From contig OZ024895.1 in assembly GCA_964017195.1 (NCBI GenBank), positions 29,681,375 to 29,745,374 of the forward strand: a stretch of 64,000 bases of DNA, written 5' to 3'. This document shows positions 56,290 through 64,000 of this stretch, piece after piece (position 1 is the first letter of the stretch; each line of letters opens with the position of its first letter). The position numbers and the translations under genes were made by a program. Under the pieces are notes generated by a model. It saw nothing but the letters and a program-made list of their open reading frames with translations, was not told the origin of the DNA and did no database searches. Source of the DNA: Siderastrea radians. Taxonomy: Eukaryota; Cnidaria; Anthozoa; Scleractinia; Rhizangiidae.

Positions 56290-59200
56290 TTATAACGCAC
56301 GTGCAGAGCCAAGGTTACATAGGGTAAAATTAAAAAAATACTGTCAAGCGGAAGCAGTGACATGTATGAACAGATTGCCTTCATGAAATTGCGAGAGCGA
56401 AGGAACACTTAGTAAGATCACTAGATGAATGTCTGACGGGAATCTGCTAACAAAACAAGTTTTAAAATCAGACGGCGGACACGTAAAATGCCTTTAATGG
56501 GGCAAATTTCGAGCAACCAACATACCGTTAAAATAGCGACATGAAAGAAATGAATTGACGACGATCGCTGAGAACGCCTTCGTGAATTTGCGAGAGCGAA
56601 CGGACGTATGCCAGGTTTTTGAAAGAATGTATGGCAGGGACGTATCATTTTCCCAAAATTGTGACAAAACGGGATTGGAAACTCAGGCGGCGCGGAAGTG
56701 CATCACATCCCCTATTAGGGCCTCGTTAAAGCGGATTGTCTTCTCTGAAACGTTCTAGTTGCCGTCGGCGTTGTGGCTGGTTTTTGAGTTCTTATATTTA
56801 TAGATATTTATTTTTACAGACAACTCGTATATATGTCATGAGGGCTGGGCATATGGACCACTCGTTGGTTAAGAGAAAGTTTTCTTTTTCCACCATGCAA
56901 GAGAATCGCTTGTCGTCGAAACTCTTCAACCATTGACTTTGCCTAATGGCCAACTTCTTGGACAGTGTGGTTCGACAATACGGTATTTAGTCATTGCATA
57001 ATTGATGTTATTTTGGAATTGGGTGCCAAAATGAAAAAAAAAAAAAAAAACAAGGAGAATAAGAAAGAAATCATCACAAGAAATAGAGTATTAGATTGCA
57101 TTATACAATTTCCAGTATTTTATTTCTTCTTTTTCTTCCTCCTTGTTTATCTTTCTATCTTTTTTTCTCCCTTCATTTTTAGTACAGGAAAAATACTTCT
57201 TAGGATGACTTAAAAGTAATAATTATCCAACGGATCATTTTCAAAAGTGCACTTTAATTGAAAATCAACATGAACAGCTAGCTTACTAGTCTTGAGGCTC
57301 CAATCACCTGCTTATTCACAGCAAGACTCTGAAACCGCATGGGCCAACTGTTGTTTGAGTCGGCTGTTGCTGTTTCCTTGCGTTTTCCGGTTGGACTGTA
57401 GCGAAATAGCTCTCTTTTTTACACACCTGCTCAACTGAACATTTGGCGCTGTGTTCTTGAAAGATTTCCAATATGTTCTAAATGTGAGCCTAAGATTGGG
57501 CTCCTGAGGGTTGGTTGATAGTGGTCATATCCTTAAACATTGTCGTCGATTCAAGCGTTCAAGAATGATGTTTGGCTGGGATTGAATCTACGGCGATACA
57601 ACTCTGCGAAGGCAAGGTACGAGTCGAAACGTTGAAATACTGTTTTCTGTTCTCTTCTGTTTTTCCATCCTTATTTTATGTTTTGAATTCGTTTCTTTTA
57701 AATGGCGATTCTTGTCAAACAAATGTGATTTATATTTTACCTATAAGAATCATGCCGTTACCTCATTTAGTTTAAAAACTTCGTGTCGTGAATCAGTTTC
57801 AAAATGAAAACCGTTCAAACAAGTTCATTTTTGAAAAATCTATGTCCTTCATCCATGCAATTTAACCCAGCTGTAGACAGGTAGACATAGCCGTTTTTAC
57901 GGTTTTTCTTTTCTTTTTTTCAAGGTTTGTTTATCGAAATATTAGATAGTACTGTGTTCTGCAAGTAAATCGTTTGTTAGTAAGAAATCCTTGCTGGGAA
58001 TAATAGCAGACAGAAATGAGAGCGCTCATGAATCGTAGAAATAAATTATACTGACATAATTATAACTTTTATACAGCACTTAATCCAGCCTAATGTCCGA
58101 GTAAGACCAGAGAGGATTTAATTTAACGATTATGAGGTTCAGCTATTCTTTTATTGACTTTATTGGTTTGGAAAGGCGTCCTTGGTCCTTTTTATGTTTT
58201 ATCACATGTTTTATCGCATATATTTTTCGTAATATTCGCTTTTCTAGTATTATTAGAATTCATTTCGAGATTTTTCTTGAAGAAACTGTTGAACTGAACT
58301 CGTCGCTATTCAGTTACCATGATGTTGAAATTTGCGGCCTAACTCCTGCTGTTATCTACTTTAATTAAATCCGGAAATATGCCTAAACTATATCACCTTT
58401 TAGTACAGAGCCATTAATTAATTATATCTGTATTTCTTTTTTATTTTTATTTTTTTGTCTTAGTAGTCTTAGAGTAGTATCATTTAATTATATTCTGTAC
58501 AAAATGTCCCGCATATCGAACTTTGCAATCTTCAATTCACTGGTTATCACAAGGAATATTTAGGACTTGGCCGCGAAGAAGCATTTAGAACTAACACAAG
58601 TTTAATTTGCTCTGTTATATAATATTATGCAAAAATTGAGGGGGTTAATTGTAAATCGATGTACGTAATGCAAACTGCACACTGCTCCGCCAGAAAACCT
58701 AATGTCTGTGAGGCGCAGAATTCGATAAGAACAAGCAGAACTGGCTGGTAAAATTATCGTAATATTCTCGTTCGATGTTCCTTGTACAAATTCGAAGAAA
58801 AGTGCAAAGCTTTCAGTCTTGGTCATAATCAACAAATGCAACGCAATTTACCATTCCCTCTTCATTTTTAAACCCTCGATAGTTCAACCAAACTTATACC
58901 CGCAACGTGTCCTCTATACAAGAAGAGGTAAGTGTTATGGGCTAGTACCCTGCTGGGGGCCTCTGACGCCATCAGAAATTGCGAACAAGATGGCCGCCAT
59001 CTTGGGTTTTTAACAAAAGAAAGACAATTGGAAATCATCAAGAACTGACGAAATTTAACATTTTTTCATGTTAGACATGTAGAATATGATAAAATTAAAC
59101 AATTCACTGGTTTTTGTCGGCACTTAATACTCCCATCCCCCGAGGAAGGGGAAAACACGAATTTTTATTTAAAATGGCTTGACAAAAGACGTTCTATCTC

Positions 59201-62200
59201 GTAACCACAGCAACTGATTCTCCCCAAACTTTGCCAGAATATGCCTAAGGGATAAGCGTAGAGCTACAGTAAACAGCAGGCGCTGATGAAAAAAAAATGC
59301 TCTTGAAAACATAAAAGAAAACCTTATAAGGCCATAATTCCCACCTCTTGTACTTCAGTGGGATAATTTGGCAGGCACGTTAGGCCAAGGTGAAATCTTT
59401 ATATTTACATCCTTGCTGTGGATTTTGAATAAAATGGACTTGAACATAAAGGACATTAGTGTGGCACAAAAGTAAACAAGAAGATACTTCCTGAAATTGG
59501 ATAAGGTAGATCTTGGTCGATTCGTTTTTTTTTTCTTACAAAACTTTCTACAAAAGTATCACCATCCACAACTGCAAATCGTCCACATTGCTTAATTCCT
59601 CTTTTATTTTAAGCTTGCTTTAAGCTTATGATTACTTTTTCATTGCAATAGAACTTGAACTTCCTTGAAATTAGACCATGAAATCGAGCTTCTATATCAC
59701 TGATAGTGATCTATATGCATTGCGCTTTAAAACGTTCTGAAGTGTCCCTAGTGATTCAGAATCAGTATTCGGGTAAACTTGTTGGACATGCCGAACTTTA
59801 CGTCAACCCGCAAGTAAATATGCTGTAACTTGGCCAAATAATTACCGTTCAATGGTAAAGAACTTTGTAATAATGTTATCCAAGGAAAATAGACATGCCC
59901 AGAGTGTAAATATTCATTAATTGCGTAAGATTATTTATTTGATGTTACTGCCATTTTGTTGAATAAGCAAGGCAATTGAGGCGCGTTGGTAATTGTTTGA
60001 ATTTTGGTCACCTTTGGTCTTCTGTAACTCTGGAATTAACGGACATTAGTTATTCAATTTTTTTATACATATAACAAAAAGTTACACCCTTCACCTGCAA
60101 TCGAAAATTAGGCAGCTAGAGTAAGAGACGTTACGACGTTGGTAAACTATGTTTATAAACTTAAGCTTTCCCATCTCGTTTGTAATCTCGAGCTAATTTA
60201 CATATTTTCATTAGAAGCGAGTTATTAATGTTTATAGTTTTAATAGTTTTAGTGTTTTGCCGGTTTCACGGCCGTTATAACCAGAATATGTTCTCTATAT
60301 TTAAATAAGGCAATCGAACGAGAAATATCTTTTAAAAACGAATTCGCTGTAAAAATCTGACAAGTTCAAGTTCTATATAGAGTTATAAAGCTTCAACGTA
60401 AATGAAAATCCCATGCAATTATTGTCATGCCTTAAATTCCTTGCCTGGTCTACAAAATAGGGGCCGAAACCGTGGTAAATTCTAGTTTACCAAGAGTTTG
60501 TGTCAAAATTAAATGAAAGACCACCACGAAGACCTTCAATTAGTTAAAATGCAAATGAACACTTCGTATTAAGACCGGCTTTCACTAACGGCTTTTCTTT
60601 TCACTAACGAACTGTCAAAGGTTGTTTGAAAGTAACAGTGAGAAACTGTAATAAGACAGTTTTCACGGATTCATCATTTTGCTGTTATTATTTATTTAGA
60701 AAAACAAATATGATCTCACGGAGTCATTTTGCATTAATTTTTTCAATTTATTTTTAATCTTGTTCTTTTATTACTTATTTGTTATACCAAGTCGCAATTT
60801 TGAGAAAAAAATGCTAGATTTATTCTCACTTACCTATCAGTAGGTAAAGTCTCTTATCTTGTCGCAAAAAAAACTAAATTTAGAAACAATGTTTAAAGAA
60901 AGAAGGAAAGCATCATTTCAGTTAGTCTTATAAAAAGAAACTAAAATGTAATTTGTGAAACCGAAAATATATAATTTCGGTTTCATGTTTACATTTATTC
61001 GATGCAGGAATAATGAGGTTTTCTGAGTGATATTTTCACACAAAGATGTTTAACGTTGCAGAAAGAAGAAAATTTACATAAAAATATAATACTGGGTGAG
61101 GCAGGTAAAAATTGTGTTGATGTAGAACACAAAAAACGGAAAAATAAAAGAGGCGCCGATTCAAGTTTGCGAGAATAATTGAAGGTAAGATGTCATAAGG
61201 CAAGGAAACAGACGTCCCCATAAGCCGGTCCAAAATTGAGCGGTTGCGGTTTTCGTTAGATAGTGAGCACGTAGACCGGTTTTAAACCGATTACATGACA
61301 GAATCAATTGTGAGTCGTGCATTGCTGAATCGGAAATGTCCTAATCATTTTAATTTAGGAGGTGGCAGACCTTCAGTAATGACCGACAGTTATAAATTAT
61401 GCGCACAAGGTGGTAAAAGATGTCTTCTGAGACTGTAGACGAACAACTTTGAATGAATCATTGATTCAGAACTATAATTTCAAGGCTATGGGGCTTTACT
61501 ATCAAGTTCTCAGCTGGTTTATTATGCTGGACAAGGTGGCTCTAAGTCGTTTGCTTCATTAGATGAAATCGATCCTTCAAATTCTCACTCAAATGAATGG
61601 TAAGCAGTACAATTTCCTGCGGTACGTGTTGGTTTATTGTGTTCAACAAAATGGTTCTAACGTTGAGTGTGCGAATAAACCCACTTCAATCCGTAGCTTG
61701 AATGGTCACCATTCAAATAAAAGCTTTTATATAGTAATTTCCCATGGAGCCAGTTTATTATACAGAAAAAAAGTGGTTCTAAAACTATTGAGTTTGTGGT
61801 TTCAATCTTGAGGTGTGAGCCTGTGTGATCATTCGAAATCGAATTCCACATTGGCCGGTGCTGGGACTTTTCCTTTGGTGCTGATTTGTACCTTTCGTTT
61901 TTTTCCTCCTTTGCAAACGACAGCCAAACACTGCTTCCCTTTCAGTAAATGCGTTCAGTGGAGCTCAGGTTGGTATATACCCTAAACTAAGAGAGAGAAG
62001 CTGCCGTTATTAATTTTCCAAGTATTAGTTCTGTTGCGTATATTTTTCGTATAATTTGAAGCACATTTTCCAACAGTTTAGCGTTCCTATTTTACAATAT
62101 TTTTTTATTATTGACTTGCTTAAGTAGAGACTGTACCATTATAATTTCAACATAATTTTTATGAATCCTGTCATAGCGCTAGTATTCAATCAATGATTTG

Positions 62201-64000
62201 AAAAAGTTGATTGGTGGACAATTTCAATCGGAAGCATGATTTTGAATGATTCAACGACTATCATGTGTTCATAATTATAATTAAAAAATATTCCCCAAAT
62301 AAATCAACTATATTCGCAAAGATGTTTATCCAAGGAATGCGTTATACGAGAGGACAAAACAGCATTAGCGCTGATAAAAAATTTACTAGTCAGAGTATCT
62401 TTGACTTGCTCCACTTTGGTTGTCATTGTTTCTTTTTTAAGTAATTGGTACAGGCAATATTAACTTCTATTGAGTTTGTATTACAACAGTTAGTAAGTAT
62501 TTCAAGAGAGGCTACCCTGTTTTTGGCTTTCTCCAGCTTTGACGTATATACTATTACCTTTAAAAGACCTCTATTAAACGGGTATCTGAAGGTTAAATTA
62601 CAGCATCCGTCATATCATTTAACATGCGAAGAGGTGAAAATCCATACTGCTAGGAAAGAAATGTACAAATTTAATACGAATGGTTATTTTTTAAGTGATA
62701 ATTTCGTATCTGTTGGAAAATAAATAAATGACAGAAAAGGTAAAAAATGTGCATGCGTCATTAGAAGAATAAACATAAAAACAAAATCTTAGCAGAAATT
62801 GCATTTTTTTTACCACTCCTTAAAGAAGAGACAGTTTTGTTAATGTGTTAGACTGGTAACGTTTTCGTCTTAAAACAGTGAATTACAGCCAGGATAACTA
62901 AAATGGCGGCTAAAAAAGTTCCTTACATATGGTTTAAAATTGACGCAAAATTTCGCGTATTTATTCATCGGCTCATTGATTGAGTGAATTATGGATTGAT
63001 TTATTTATCAATTTAGTGTTAAATTAATGTACTTTTCGTTGCATTTGCCGACCACATAAGCTGGTGATCGACCAGAGCAACATTTTTTAAATTTCGCACA
63101 TTGCAATGTAGCGTAGGTGCAAACATGACAGAACGCACAGACTGGTTCACCTCTTGTTATAACTGGGACTAGAGCTAGAGGGATTTCACCCTTAGATCAA
63201 AGAGCGAGAGACTGGGACTTGACAGCACCAAAAAAATTTAAATGGCCTTGGGGTTCCTATTCCTTCTTAGCTCCCTGCCTCTCGCAACCCTCACATGATG
63301 CCCAAGACAAACAACAAACAACAAACAAAAGCTCTATCAAAGTTTTTCACACCCTCCACCGACGCAGCATCACAGTTTCTAATGAAACTAATCCTTCTTG
63401 GCTGCGGACGAGGCTAGCTTGTGCTCGTGTCGCGTTTATTGTAACCTCCGATGCAAACTTTCTTTTGGCTCGTCATGCGGACGTCTGCGTTGTAGACTAC
63501 GTTAATTCCTGACGATGCCATAATAATAAGAGAGAGTGATCTACGGTGGCTACTTCTTTCTCGACGTTTCAGTTCTTGTACTTGTGACTTGCTAACAGCC
63601 GTGATGGTATATTCTGGGGTACGAACCGAAATTACGTGTGCTAATCGGCACCGTCCGGGCCATGAACATCAAAATTTGGAGCAATGCTTCCGAAAGTAAA
63701 AATAAAACAACACACACACACACACAAAAAATATATCATATTAGATTGGGAATATAAGATAAGTATTGGACAAATATCTGCGTCACGCCAAAAGTTTGCA
63801 CAAACTAATACAAAAAATAATGATCTGAAAATGTAGGGAGGTCTATTCTCAGATTCTAGTGTCAGGTTCTTGTTATTGAAGGTATCTTAATATCACTGAA
63901 TACAATTAGCACTATAGAAACCAAGTGGAACCTGCTTATCAGTACGATAGATGCTGGACTTTTTTCTGTATTCTCTGTTTTGATGCATTTAAAATTACTA
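56290..64000. other. AT-rich DNA with no supportable gene
   Basis: All open frames are under 100 codons and none shows conserved motifs or paired splice sites. Contains direct copies of TTGCGAGAGCGAA (56390, 56588), a poly-A run (57033-57050), a hairpin ACCGAAAATATATAATTTCGGT (60960-60981) and a short (CA)n at 63711-63725. Confidence 0.45.

Noticed and set aside
58602..58841. 79-codon minus-strand frame as an exon
   Set aside because: No splice pair or family motif; composition ordinary for this AT-rich region.

Overview
The window looks like nuclear DNA of an anthozoan cnidarian (stony coral or sea anemone). The basis is animal-type split genes with short exons in AT-rich introns, a mitochondrial very-long-chain acyl-CoA dehydrogenase cut by more than 20 introns, a small secreted protein of a kind I know from cnidarians, and a dense load of short inverted-repeat transposons. 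No bacterial operons, CRISPR arrays, rRNA genes or canonical tRNA genes were seen. The host assignment is inference; no database was used.

Layout. (1) 0.6-4.0 kb, minus strand: a trypsin-like (S1A) serine protease gene rebuilt from three phase-compatible exons. It carries two in-frame stops and has a Penelope-like retroelement inserted in an intron; its last exons lie beyond the left edge. (2) 5.7-6.3 kb, plus strand: an unrecognised coding fragment split by a MITE. (3) 7.4-10.7 kb, minus strand: an intact three-exon gene for a 153-residue secreted cysteine-rich protein, with TATA box and poly(A) signal. (4) 12.9-40.4 kb, minus strand: ACADVL. I placed 24 coding exons; one short exon between 16641 and 13084 was not found. 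Its introns hold a Ginger-like integrase transposon (33466-36302), a piggyBac-like element (28488-29586), a probable hAT-like element (38284-39039), a long CAGT satellite and several palindromic repeats. (5) 40.5-44.1 kb: a nest of mobile elements just upstream of ACADVL, namely a 215-bp MITE, a 375-bp hairpin, another MITE, a DIRS-type reverse transcriptase fragment, and a 1385-bp foldback element that itself contains a 40-bp micro-element. (6) 47.6-51.0 kb: a decayed multi-copy cnidarian gene (GCDTTS motif) between inverted ~250-bp arms. (7) 52.1-52.8 kb: a Harbinger-like MITE followed by two very small 9-bp-TSD elements. (8) 52.8-64 kb: AT-rich DNA in which I find no supportable gene.

The three minus-strand genes are unrelated in function (extracellular protease, secreted cysteine-rich protein, mitochondrial fatty-acid oxidation) and appear independently transcribed. 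The most unusual signal is a clan of inverted-repeat elements 40-1385 bp long, several with TAGCCTGC- or TACCCTGC-like ends, flanked by 9-bp target duplications. Two of them are only about 40 bp long.
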